A DNA stretch of 64,000 nt from Rhyacophila brunnea (Eukaryota; Arthropoda; Insecta; Trichoptera; Rhyacophilidae), in the NCBI GenBank assembly GCA_022495005.1, contig JAGYXB010001854.1, positions 1 to 64,000 of the forward strand, in the 5' to 3' direction. The notes under the pieces were generated by a model. That model saw only the letters and a list, made by a program, of their open reading frames with translations, was not told where the DNA came from and did no database searches. Below, one piece after another: positions 1-9,905 of the stretch. The position numbers were made by a program, and so were the translations under genes. Within the stretch, counting starts at the first letter, position 1. Every line of letters starts with the position of its first letter.

Positions 1-709
1 CCATGATGCAAACAAACAACTCATTTCTGCCCACAAGATCTCACTCCGGGATTAGAAGTAATACAGTACAGACGTGAATCGATTATCGCATAGTAAAAGT
101 TTCAACGCCATTTGTAGATGCTTCCTTTCGAACAGGAAGGTGCACAGCCCAGCCAAGCTGAAATAGCAGCCATCATTTAAACTATATAAGCTAAGTAATC
201 AAAACCATTTAAAAATACTCTATGACCCGTACCAAACGAACGCATCTCGAATTTGTATTAAAATTTCCATTTGTTTTTTTGTATCAATTTAAAATTTCAA
301 TGTAGTACGCTTGCCGTACGAAATTGATTGTGTGTAATTAAATAACACTTTTAACGATTAAGCTGTGTTCTTATTTTTATATTGCTATATTTAATCTGTA
401 AATACACACAATAATATGTTAAAGGCACCCAAAAATTATAATTTCATATTTCAAACGAGTTTACAAATGACATTTTATTCGAGGTAGATAATGGTATAAA
501 ACATTCTTTACAGAAGGTTTAAGTTAACAGAAAGCCGAGCTTTATATGCTTGAGATTAATAGTACTAAATATTTCATGTTTTATCGATTGAATTAGTTGG
601 CACTCCATGTTTAACTATTGTCCATTACAATTGTTAAACTCATTTCTATTATCATTCTAACGATACTATTACATTACTTTACACTTTTTTCTTTTTTTTA
701 AATATAACA
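1..709 (+). repeat. Left LTR, truncated by window start
   Basis: Position 1 aligns with 14031, and the match continues to the shared end ATATAACA (708-709 = CA). I counted about 14 substitutions over roughly 700 bp, so the two copies are about 98% alike. By comparison with the right copy, about 178 bp of this LTR lie left of the window. It has a TATATAAG box at 183-190 at the position where the right copy has TATAAAAG. After 709 the two copies diverge completely. Confidence 0.8.
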
Positions 710-1817
710 ATTGACGCTGCCAATGCGTGGCGCATTTTTTTTAGTTAACGATGTAATAAAATTAACTAAGAACATATTATTGTGTTTTTGGTGACGTGAT
801 CTTGTGTAGGGAAGGTTTTTTTCATTTCATAAATTGTCACGGTAAACTCGTTTCGACTTTTAAACTTTGAGATGTGTTTGCTTGGTACAATTCTTTTAAA
901 TTAATTATAACCTATTATATTGTATTATATTTTATATTATATTCTATGCTATATGTTATTAATGTTGACAATTTGCTTATTATTGTATATTACCTATTGC
1001 ATGAATTTTATGTGATTCGTATTTCTTTTGCGTTTTTTGACATTCAATGCATACCTACCTACTTTATAAAAACTTATTATAAAGTTTATTTTGCTACATG
1101 CTTTTCATTAAAAAAAATGAAAAGTATGAAGTTAATCGATTTAAATGTTTAGCTGGTTGTTATATTAATTCAAATTTGTCAAATTCGATAAGAATTAGTT
1201 AATTTTCAACTATTTTAGTACTATTATTAAATATGATATGATTACTGAATGTATGGTAATGTTTCATAGCTGCCATTAGAATTTTAAAGCTATTTCCGTT
1301 AAGAAGGTAGCCATTTTTTGAACTAAAATTACTATGATTAGTAATATTATAATTATAAAAGGATACGCCATTTTAGTTATGAGTCCATTTCAGTTTGTGC
1401 CTCCTTACAAAACACTTGAATTTCAATAGTCAAATTTGTTATTTTATTCAAGAAATTTCACAGTAAGTACTCTAATTAAATAAATCTATATTGTATTTTA
1501 TAATATTCAATATATTATGGACTATAGTTCTTTCTGTTATAAAAGCATTCTTTATTTACCTAGTCATTCCTTCTCACGCGATAAAAACGCCGAGATCTTG
1601 AATGAGTAATAAATATTTTGTCGACGGCTTTGTTTATATTTACGCATTTTTTTTCGTGTGAAATACTGACGCGCCACACAATAGAATCGTTGTGTTTCAA
1701 ACTGTTTCAAACGTATTTTTTTGTTGTTTAGATACCCGTGTCGAAATAATAATGTTATGCATTGACTTTTCAAATCACGCGAGTGTATTATAATCCTTTC
1801 TTGTAAACAATAATATT
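710..1817. other. Internal leader of LTR element, no gene seen
   Basis: AT-rich sequence between the left LTR and the DIRS insertion. The string TGGCGCA at about 727 could be a degenerate primer-binding site, but it is 17 bases from the LTR end and unconvincing. A 92-codon open frame at 874 is AT-rich and low complexity, so I do not call it. Confidence 0.5.
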
Positions 1818-1828
1818 ATTATTCGCTA

Positions 1829-2007
1829 TTGACTCTGAAGTCCCTTGAGATGTTGATCGTATTTTTTGCCTTGTGTTCTTCTGCGCTGGCCCCTTTTTAC
1901 CCCCTTTTCTTCTCGATTATTTACCTCTCTGGTTGTTCATCTTGTTTTTTACCGGCTGGCAGGACTGACGCTTGTATCGTGGCGTGCTTTATCTTTGGTA
2001 TTCAATT
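1829..2007 (+). repeat. DIRS left inverted terminal repeat
   Basis: The 179 bp starting TTGACTCTGAAGTCCCTTGA reappear in reverse complement at 6226-6403 with very few differences. An open frame that runs through this repeat on either strand is a by-product of the repeat. Confidence 0.9.
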
Positions 2008-2078
2008 GTGTGATTGTATTGTTTTTGTTCGAAGCGAGAAAATTTTGTCAAACGTTAAACTGTGAAATTTGTGCAATT

Positions 2079-3149
2079 ATGGAGCGTAATGAAGCCAACA
2101 ACGTCGCGAAGGGACTAGCGATGGAGACCGACTCGAATGAATCGGAATTGCTGTTGGACGATCCAGTGGGGGAATTGAGGGCAACAGTTGACAATAAGGT
2201 ATCACAGATTTTTTCAATCTTGACCCAACAGGGCCTGGCTGCAGCGGTGCCTACTCCGCAGAGGCCGACGGTAAATATCGACTCTCCGGTAAGTTTTTTA
2301 CGGCCGCCCGCAAGGCCTAAGACAGCGGAAAAATCCAACAGGATTCCGTTGCCTGTATTTAGCGTCATAGTTCAGGAGCCTGCTTTTCCGACGCCAGACA
2401 AAGCTCGGGTAGCGGAACTTACCAGGCTCCAACTGTTCGACACAGATAATTGGGCGGGGGTTCGCTACGCTGATACCCAAAAACAATATTTGGCGGCCCC
2501 GTCTTTCGTTGAGTTGGGACTCAACGATGAGTTACGCCCCTGCGACCATTCATCGCAAACAATACATTTAATGGAGCGTACGATTGCCGGCCTTCAAAAT
2601 GCGATGCTCGCTCAAAAAGAGTGTATTCGGGACGCGTTGCAGCGAGTGGTCGACTCTGTCAGCGACCACACCATCGGTACGGCTCTTTTTGAGACGGTCG
2701 TAAAGGAGTTCGGGCCCTCTTCAGCACTCAACAAAGTGTCTGAGGACGTCACCCGAATCCTTTGTGGAAAGCGGGCAGAGTTAGTTCAAACGAGGCGGAA
2801 GAAAATCTTCTCCGGTATAAGAGACACCTTCACCCGAGAGGCTCTTAACAAGATCCCACCTAGCGCCGAACACATCTTCAATAAAGATAAACTGGCGGTA
2901 TTCCTAGAGAGAGGTGGGGGTCGTGAGAAGGTCTTCGATCAGACCACCAAAGTGATTGACCAGGTCAGGGAGAGTCAACCTAGCACTTCGTCAGGTGGAC
3001 GCAAGGACACCTTTCGGAGGCAGGGATATACGAGGAGGATACCAGACCAGGTTAGGGGTGGCCTGCCGAGAGGCCCACGTCCATCCAACCGAGGTTTTCC
3101 CAGAGATAACCGAGGTGGTGCAAGGGGCACTTACCCAAGACGCAGGTGA
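2079..3149 (+). CDS. DIRS Gag protein
   Basis: The frame is open from 1866, but I chose the ATG at 2079 because codons before it lie in the terminal repeat and leader. The 356-residue product begins MERNEANNVAK. It has an acidic N-terminus, a helical central part, and a C-terminal tail rich in arginine and glycine (RGGLPRGPRPSNRG). It has no CCHC zinc knuckle, as in other DIRS Gag proteins; the basic tail presumably binds RNA. It ends at TGA 3147-3149, and the same frame stays open into the polymerase region, so Gag and Pol are in one frame with only a stop between them. It presumably forms the retrotransposon's ribonucleoprotein particle. Confidence 0.8.
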   Translation: MERNEANNVAKGLAMETDSNESELLLDDPVGELRATVDNKVSQIFSILTQQGLAAAVPTPQRPTVNIDSPVSFLRPPARPKTAEKSNRIPLPVFSVIVQEPAFPTPDKARVAELTRLQLFDTDNWAGVRYADTQKQYLAAPSFVELGLNDELRPCDHSSQTIHLMERTIAGLQNAMLAQKECIRDALQRVVDSVSDHTIGTALFETVVKEFGPSSALNKVSEDVTRILCGKRAELVQTRRKKIFSGIRDTFTREALNKIPPSAEHIFNKDKLAVFLERGGGREKVFDQTTKVIDQVRESQPSTSSGGRKDTFRRQGYTRRIPDQVRGGLPRGPRPSNRGFPRDNRGGARGTYPRRR

Positions 3150-3287
3150 CCGGGTCTCCCTCACCACGTTCAAAGGGGGACGCCTCCAGCATTTCCAGGA
3201 AATCTGGCAGGCCAAGGGTGCACCACCACCATTATTAAAAATAATAACGGGAACCCGTATTCCGTTTATAAAGAAACCCCTCTAATA

Positions 3288-5033
3288 ATGCCTTCCGTAC
3301 AATTCCAGAAGGATTTCCAAACGCGACAATCGCCGGAGATCACTTCACAAATCGCGGAACTGAAGAAATCGGGAGTATTGGAATTGGCAGAACCATCTCC
3401 AAGCTTCCTCTCAACCCTGTTCATAGTAAGGAAGCAAGACGGCAGTCAACGACCCGTCTTCAACCTAAAACGCCTAAACGGTTTCCTACAACCAAGGCCG
3501 TTCAAACTGTTCCACCACTTCAAGGTCCCAACATTCCTGCAAAGGGAAGACTGGTTAGTAAAAATAGACCTAAGCCAAGCGTACCTACATGTACCTATAG
3601 CTATACAACATCGCCGATTTCTTCGGCTAGTTTACCAAGGAGAACTCCTTCAATTCACGTGCCTTCCATTCGGACTGTCGGCAGCACCAAGACTGTTTGC
3701 CTCGTTAACAAACTGGGTGGCCGAATACCTTCGGGGAAAGGGTATGAGAATCGTCACTTACTTAGACGACTTTCTGATGGCAAATCAGTCCAGAGAGATT
3801 TTCCTGTCGCAACTGACTTATATGATAGATTTCATGCAAGCTCTAGGCTGGATAATCAACAAGAAAAAATCTTGTCTGATTCCAAGCCAACAGCGGGAGT
3901 TCTTGGGTATCACGTGGGATACTCACAACAATCGGAAATATCTATCAACAGAGAAGTGCACACCACTTCGTCACCACCTGCAATTGCAGATCCAAAAAGG
4001 CAGTTGGTCGCTCAGGCAGGCCCAACGCCTCCTCGGGCGACTCAACTTTGCAACCTTCGTCACTCCACAGAAGAGGTTGCATTGCCGACGTCTACAACGT
4101 ACGAGCGCTCAATTATCAAGGAGCCACCCTCACAAATCAACATCGATTCCTCCACAACCTCGAGAGGACATCATGTGGTAGATTCGAGTGGTGGGCTCCT
4201 CAGGAAAGATTCACAGGGCAACCTACAATCACTTCCTCACCACAAACGCAGCCGATTCAGGCTGGAGAGCGCAGTTAGACGAGTACCACCTATCAGATAC
4301 ATGGAAAAAATGCCAATCCACGTGGCACTTCAACCAAAAAGAGCTGTTTGCGGTACTTTCAGCCATACAACTCCGGGAACAAACGCTCAGGGGATCAGAA
4401 TTACTCCTACAAACCGACAACAAAACAGTGGTGGCCTACATCAACAACGAAGGGGGCACAAAGTCCGCAAGCCTACTAAGTCTTTGCCGACAGATCCTGG
4501 AAATTGCCAACCAGGCCAGTATATCATTGACTGCACAATACCTTCCAGGAAAATACAACTGCGTGGCAGACCATCTCTCACGCAGCAAAATTATCCCAGA
4601 ATGGCATCTAGTTATGGCGGCTATAGCTCCCCTACTTCAAAGATGGGGACTCCCAGACGTAGACCTGTTCGCGTCCAACACAACCCATGTTGTCGCAACG
4701 TATGTCTCACGAAATCCGAACGATGCTCTTGCACTGTTCCACGATGCCTTCAGTCGACAGTGGGACTTCAAACTAGCCTGGATATTCCCGCCACCGAATC
4801 TAATTCCACAAGTATTGGCACACCTGAACATGGCAAGGGGAAAATATTTACTAGTGGCCCCATGGTGGAAGAAGTGTTTTTGGAGCGCAGACCTACAGCA
4901 GAGATCACTGGAACCCCCCTACCCGATCCCGCACTTGGAGTCATTTCTAGTGGATACAGTGACAAACCATCCACCTCCACAAGTCCGGGACCTATCACTC
5001 CAGTTATGGATAATTTTGGGTGGGCAGAGTTAG
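3288..5033 (+). pseudogene. DIRS Pol: reverse transcriptase, RNase H and methyltransferase-like domain, one in-frame stop
   Basis: Reverse transcriptase occupies the first part, with LVKIDLSQAYLHVPI (motif A), TCLPFGLSAAPRLF (motif B) and TYLDDFLM (the YLDD active site). A TAG at 4179-4181 interrupts the frame, after which it continues unchanged into RNase H, seen as FNQKELFAV, LQTDNKTVV and GKYNCVADHLSR. The first expected RNase H aspartate appears as asparagine (TTNAADSGW). Next comes the DIRS-specific methyltransferase-like region, with DVDLFASNTTH, DAFSRQWDFKLAWIFPPP and LLVAPWW. The frame is already open from the Gag stop at 3149, so the ATG at 3288 may not be the true start. The end overlaps the recombinase frame by 28 nt. 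It is probably no longer functional. Confidence 0.9.
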
Positions 5034-6001
5034 TTTCTAGCTGGTCGGTAGAGGACAGATCACTTCTCACTTCTGGCTGGCGACCATCCACTTTGAAAAC
5101 TTATAGACCGGCATGGGACAAATGGAAGACATGGTGCATGGCTAACACGATAAGCTATAATACCCCCGAGCCGATTCAAGTGGCTAGATACCTGGGTCAC
5201 TTATACAATAAGGAAGGTCTTTCATATAATACTATTCTTGTACATAAGTCAGCCATAGCTACCTTTTGCAAACCTATGATCAGTAAAGACATCAGCAGTA
5301 ACATAGTAGTGCGTCATATGTTAAAAACCATATCCACCCGCAAGACTAGACCTACAAAACCACCGATTTAGGATCCTAGAATAATCATGGACTACCTCAA
5401 GAAAACAACACCACTAGTATACAACCTATATGAGGTTTCACGCAGAACAGCTATACTATTATTACTCGCATCGGGACGACGGGTTCATGACCTTACCCTA
5501 CTCAGTATAGCGGATAATGGCCTAGTCGATAATGGCGACCATATAATTCTATGGCCAGTGTTTGGTTCCAAGACGGACACATCAAGGCACCGCCAATCTG
5601 GATGGAAATTAAGCGCTTCCAGTTGCCAAAACATCGATCCAGTTTTTTGGCTACGAAAACACATCTGCGTTTCCAATGAGAGAAGAGAAGAGGGTGGTAA
5701 TATTCCGGCATTATTTATCTCGTCAAGAGGCCCCCCAAAACTTGCGACTCGAGCAGTCATTGGAAATTGGGTGAAGTCAGTACTCGCTGATGCAGGGGTA
5801 CAGGAATCACCAGGCAGTACTCGATCAGCAGTCGCCTCTCTAAATTGGTTAGAGAACTACCCCATAGATGACATCCTGCAGAGAGGTAATTGGCGCCAAG
5901 AAGCTACTTTTAAAACATTTTACCAGAGACCGATAGACACACAGACTTCTACAGCGGGGGAACAAAATATGTTGACCTCTCTATTCAGCCCGGTGCACTG
6001 A
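5006..6001 (+). pseudogene. DIRS tyrosine recombinase, one in-frame stop
   Basis: The protein would integrate the circular DNA copy without an integrase of the DDE type. From MDNFGWAEL, the N-terminal core-binding domain includes GWRPSTLKTYRPAWDKWKTW. A TAG at 5369-5371 interrupts it, and the same frame continues at once into the catalytic domain. Visible catalytic positions are the first arginine (LASGRRVHDL), the second-arginine box (PGSTRSAVAS) and the final tyrosine region (GNWRQEATFKTFYQRP). The histidine usual two residues before box-II Ser-Thr-Arg appears to be glycine. The start was chosen as the first ATG in frame near the end of Pol. It lies directly upstream of the internal complementary region. 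Confidence 0.88.
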
Positions 6002-6100
6002 GCCTAAAAGCAAGGAGATGTTATACCTAATTCTCATGTTAGGTTCATCCACCTTATCTTGCAGGATCTATCTTGCTTTACCAGGTGATAACAAACAGAT

Positions 6101-6190
6101 ATCTCAAGGGACTTCAGAGTCAATAGCGAATAATGAAAGGAGTTTTACCTACCATTAAAACTCTTATTATTCTTGTTGACTCTGAAGTCC
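6101..6190 (+). repeat. DIRS internal complementary region
   Basis: The first half (ATCTCAAGGG onward) is the reverse complement of the left terminus. The second half, starting GGAGTTTTACC and ending CTGAAGTCC, is the reverse complement of the right terminus. The joint inside it reads as right end, ATT, left end. This is the template for joining the termini into a circle in the DIRS replication model. Confidence 0.92.
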
Positions 6191-6225
6191 AGAGAACACC
6201 TACCTGGTTTCCTTGAGACATATCA

Positions 6226-6403
6226 AATTGAATACCAAAGACAAAGCACGCCACAATACAAGCGTCAGTCCTGCCAGCCGGTAAAAAACAAGATGAACAA
6301 CCAGAGAGGTAAATAATCGAGAAGAAAAGGGGGTAAAAAGGGGCCAGCGCAGAAGAACACAAGGCAAAAATACGATCAACATCTCAAGGGACTTCAGAGT
6401 CAA
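6226..6403 (-). repeat. DIRS right inverted terminal repeat
   Basis: Reverse complement of 1829-2007. About 44 bp of right-end-specific sequence follows, to 6447, and this is also found in the internal complementary region. Confidence 0.9.
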
Positions 6404-6447
6404 CAAGAATAATAAGAGTTTTAATGGTAGGTAAAACTCCTTTCATT

Positions 6448-8259
6448 TTGTACAAATTAATGATATTCTTTGAGTTAATTGTAGAAGCATTTATATTACC
6501 TACTTACATAAATTCCCGCTAAAAAGTTGTACCTACTCGATTTGTCTTCCAAGTTTTTTTGTTTGGAAAAAGCTATAAATGAAGAAAAACCATTAAATCT
6601 TATCTTTGTGTTTGGGGAAATGATCAAACAGATATAATTTCATAGTAATCCGGTTAAATAAAGTCATATTTTTCAATTTCAAATCAGTCGATATATAAAA
6701 ATTCATTATTAATTTTGTTAAAGTATTTTCATAAAAGAGAAATTAACTCCGCCATTTGCAAACCCTAAAATTTGTTAAAATGCCGTTATTTTAATGGAAA
6801 ATTACCAATTTACAATGTTGCCAAATTTTTGTTCCATAGTATATACCTACATAAATTTTTACATAAAATAAAACACTTTAGAAAGAGAAATAACACTATT
6901 TTTGTTGTCTCCTTCTAAATTATGCCATGATAATTATATTCGAAATTAGAATCTTGCATTTATACGTACTTATTAGCTGTATGCTTATTTGGTTAGTGAG
7001 CTAGTATATAATAAATAGTAAATAGTAAACCCGGCCGAATCGACATATAACAAGTACATAGAATGTTTTGTTGCTATCCCAAACACACAAATAAGTGAGT
7101 GTTTGAGAAATAATATTTTTTTATTTTTGTGGATTGATTTCTTTTCATATCATGAATGTTTGGTTATTTTTTTCGAATACAGGAATGATTAATTATCTTG
7201 TTTCAAGATAATGGAGTATTTATATATTTTTTAAAGCAAAACAAATGCCTATCTAAACAAATTCAAATTATTTAAAGTTAACTTCTTAATAATTTATTTG
7301 TAAATTTATATTGTTTTAGTGTTTTTGAAATTAATGATTTAAAACTCGTTATTTTTTGCAAATCACTGAAAAAAGCTATGCCAAAAACTGTTTTCAGGGT
7401 TTTTCAACTGTTCGTATTGTGATTGATGAGACAATGATTATCGACATTGATACTACAACTACTACTTCACTTCACTTCTTCACTTCTCTGCACTGATTGG
7501 ATCTTCGATCTTGAAGAAAAAATCTACATTTCTCAGCACAACTGGATGAAAAATAACTGAAAAAGCTAAGTAAAATGAAATAGAATTGATTGGAATTGTT
7601 TCTATTGAACTTTTAGTAATGCTGTAATATTTTTTTTTCTCTCAATTTTAAAAGTGCCTACTCATATTTAAAATAAATTACTAAAATTACCAAGCAGAAT
7701 AATATTTGTTTGTTTGATTATTGATAGTTTTACTATCTATCTTTTCTTATAATTCACTTTTAAAATTTTAAACCTTGTGATTTAAATTATATATTGAAAG
7801 GTCATTTAAACAATTTCAACAAATTTTATTAATCTAGTATAAATAAAATTGTAATTTTCAGCTTATATACCTACTTAATAATTGACAACCAGCGGAATAT
7901 TTTATCTATTACTATCGTGTATTTATATTTTTGTGTACGAACCAATTTTATTCAATATTTTTGAATAGGTTTGTCCAAGCTGTTGTGAAACGAAGAGTTT
8001 CACAGCTATATTTAATAATATTGTACATTTATTCAGTACAATAAATAATTCTGTATACGCTCGCTTAACCAATGCTTAGTCTTAATTTTAAGCATATATT
8101 ATAAAATCTATATTTTTCATTATCGACAAATATTATTTAATATTATCTTACGTTGATTATTGTTCAGTGTTGCCAATTTAATCTTCTTTCTTGCCTTTAA
8201 AATATTTAAAATAAATATTTTAGAATCTTTTTTTTAAATAAAACTAATCTTAAATCAAT
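6448..8259. other. AT-rich interior of LTR element, no gene seen
   Basis: Continues the leader interrupted by the DIRS element. It is strongly AT-rich with many stops in all frames. I see no motif that supports a gene or RNA. Confidence 0.5.
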
Positions 8260-9197
8260 ATGGAGAACCAACAGTTGCCCATTCCAATGAATCAAACCTG
8301 GAAGGCTCCGATTTTTAAATTAGCTTTGATAAATAGAGTTCTAGTACCAAATGAAAAATTAGCTTTAATGCAGGAACAAGCTGAGTCTTGGAATAATTCA
8401 TTATTATCTCATAAAGTAGTGAAAAATGAAACTTCCATTAATCACGAAAAATATTTACTTAAAAATTATAACGTTTCATATGATGGAAAAACAAGAGTAC
8501 ATTATTTCATTCAACGTGTCGAGGAGCTACTTAAAAGTAGAACAACATTAGTATCCTGTTTCCCTGACCTTTTGAAAGGTAACGCTTCCATCTGGTTCAG
8601 GCTAGCGAATGACGAGTTCAAAGATTGGGCTCAATTTGAGAGCGTTTCAAGAGAGCTATTCAATTAACCAAACACGGTAGTGATGAGCTAGTCTCTGACT
8701 ATATTCTAAAAATTAGAGCGATGGCAAGTCGCTTAGGTAATCGTATGACAATTGAAGAGGCACTGATAATAATTCAGCAGGGATTATTACCTAGATATCA
8801 AAACTTTGTTATGACAAGCAATGTACAAGATTATTCGCAGCTAATTGATAGTTGTAGAAAAGTTGATTTGATAGTTGGTCCAAAAGTGACACCAAACATA
8901 TCTAAAAACAGCAATGAATTCAAAAGCAATATTGCCGTAGTAAATAATCAAGAGGTTGCGAATGGTGCTGGCAGAGCTAACTATATTATTTAATGTTTAA
9001 AGTGCCTTGAAGAAGGACACCATTTTACTAGCTGTAATAAAATTAAGTATCCAATTTGTTTTGTATGCAGGAAAACGCATACAACATCTAAAAATTGCCC
9101 AGATTGCTTAGCAAAGGGTATAACAAAAAATCAATCTCATTCAAAAAAAGATCAGCGTGCAACAGGTTCAAACCAACCTCAGCGCAACAAAAATTAA
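8260..9197 (+). pseudogene. Ty3/gypsy-like Gag with zinc knuckles, broken
   Basis: The first open frame (8260-8667) has the capsid pattern of Ty3/gypsy Gag, with FIQRVEELL, LLKGNASIWFR and a following WAQFESVSRELF. A frameshift and stops near 8665 lead into a second frame (8721-8993) that continues the capsid (SDYILKIRAMASRLG, IQQGLLPRYQNFV). A TAA directly after NYII precedes an in-frame CCHC knuckle of spacing CX2CX4HX4C (CLKCLEEGHHFTSC) and a second cysteine/histidine cluster (CFVCRKTHTTSKNC). The product would package the element's RNA. Breaks are noted only and I have not reconstructed the gene. Confidence 0.85.
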
Positions 9198-9198
9198 G

Positions 9199-9290
9199 TG
9201 TATACTAAATTAAAAAATTCTGGTTTGACAATTAATTTTGATAAATCCGAATTTTGTAAATCAGAATTAAATTTTTTGAGTTATATTGCA
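9199..9290 (+). pseudogene. Reverse transcriptase scrap of the gypsy-like element
   Basis: The translation LKNSGLTINFDKSEFCKSEL followed by NFLSY matches the segment just after the catalytic core in Ty3/gypsy reverse transcriptases, where the usual wording is close to 'L..AGL.IN..K.EF....V.FLG'. Protease and most of the polymerase between this and the zinc knuckle are missing, so an internal deletion joined Gag to this point. The copy runs straight into the 91-bp tandem repeat. Confidence 0.7.
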
Positions 9291-9300
9291 TATGAAAACA

Positions 9301-9552
9301 GACCTGTGTGTTATTGTCACTAAAAGGCAATACACATGGAAGACTTGCAATTAAAATTATCCAAATATCATATTAATATTATATTAACCCGGACCTGTGC
9401 GTTTTTGTCACCAAAAGGCAATACACATGGAAGACTTGCAATTAAAACTATCAAAATATCATATTAATATTATATTAACCCGGACCTGTGCATTTTTGTC
9501 ACCACAAGACAATACACATGGAAGACTTGCAATTAAAATTATCCAAATATCT
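9301..9552 (+). repeat. 91-bp tandem repeat, nearly three copies
   Basis: Units begin GACCTGTG at 9301, 9392 and 9483, a fixed 91-bp step; the last copy is incomplete. Copies differ by only a few bases. The repeat sits between the polymerase scrap and the integrase scrap, where the rest of pol should be. Confidence 0.9.
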
Positions 9553-9660
9553 ACTAATATTATATAATATATCCTTATCTACTAATATTATATCTACCTA
9601 TATATTAATATTATTATTTTATAAACTGATTTGTAAACTTTCTGTTTGCAAATATTTTCT

Positions 9661-9905
9661 ATAGATTTAATTGGACCTTTTCCAAGAACAATTATTTAAT
9701 AATTTCAATAACGATGCAAAACGTTAAAAACTAAGAAAGAAATCTGTTCAATACAATACTGGTGACATTGTTTACCCTTAAAACGCTATAAATTTCTTTT
9801 GCTGAAATATAATACTTTAAAAGATTTCACCTGTAATGTATATTCTGGGAGATATGAATTTAAAACGACTTGGAAAATTCCACATAAAAGATATTAAAAA
9901 AAAGT
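9661..9905 (+). pseudogene. Integrase scraps of the gypsy-like element
   Basis: IDLIGPFPRT at 9661 matches the start of the integrase catalytic core around its first aspartate. After a gap and frame changes, KSVQYNTGDIVYP (about 9745) and SPVMYILGDMNLKRLGKFHI (about 9830) resemble the integrase C-terminal region. Most of the catalytic core is missing. The order Gag, reverse transcriptase, integrase supports the Ty3/gypsy assignment. Confidence 0.65.

Larger units (their letters stand above)
1818..6447 (+). mobile_element. DIRS-type tyrosine-recombinase retrotransposon
   Basis: A 4.6-kb element with the full DIRS architecture: gag, a polyprotein with reverse transcriptase, RNase H and the DIRS methyltransferase-like domain, and an overlapping tyrosine recombinase, all on the plus strand. 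The ends are inverted repeats (1829-2007 against 6226-6403). An internal complementary region at 6101-6190 is complementary to the right end joined to the left end. The junction trinucleotide ATT occurs at both outer ends (1818-1820 and 6445-6447), and there is no target duplication, as expected for recombinase-mediated insertion of a circular intermediate. Three in-frame stops (3147, 4179, 5369) separate or interrupt the open frames. The high terminal identity suggests recent insertion. Confidence 0.93.

Noticed and set aside
727..740. Primer-binding site TGGCGCA
   Set aside because: Too short a match and too far from the LTR end to assign a tRNA primer.
6120..6406. Open frames of 80 and 68 codons on the minus strand
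   Set aside because: They are the mirrored reading of the DIRS terminal repeat.
9301..9552. CRISPR-like regular repeat
   Set aside because: Units are contiguous tandem copies without unique spacers, in a eukaryotic retrotransposon.
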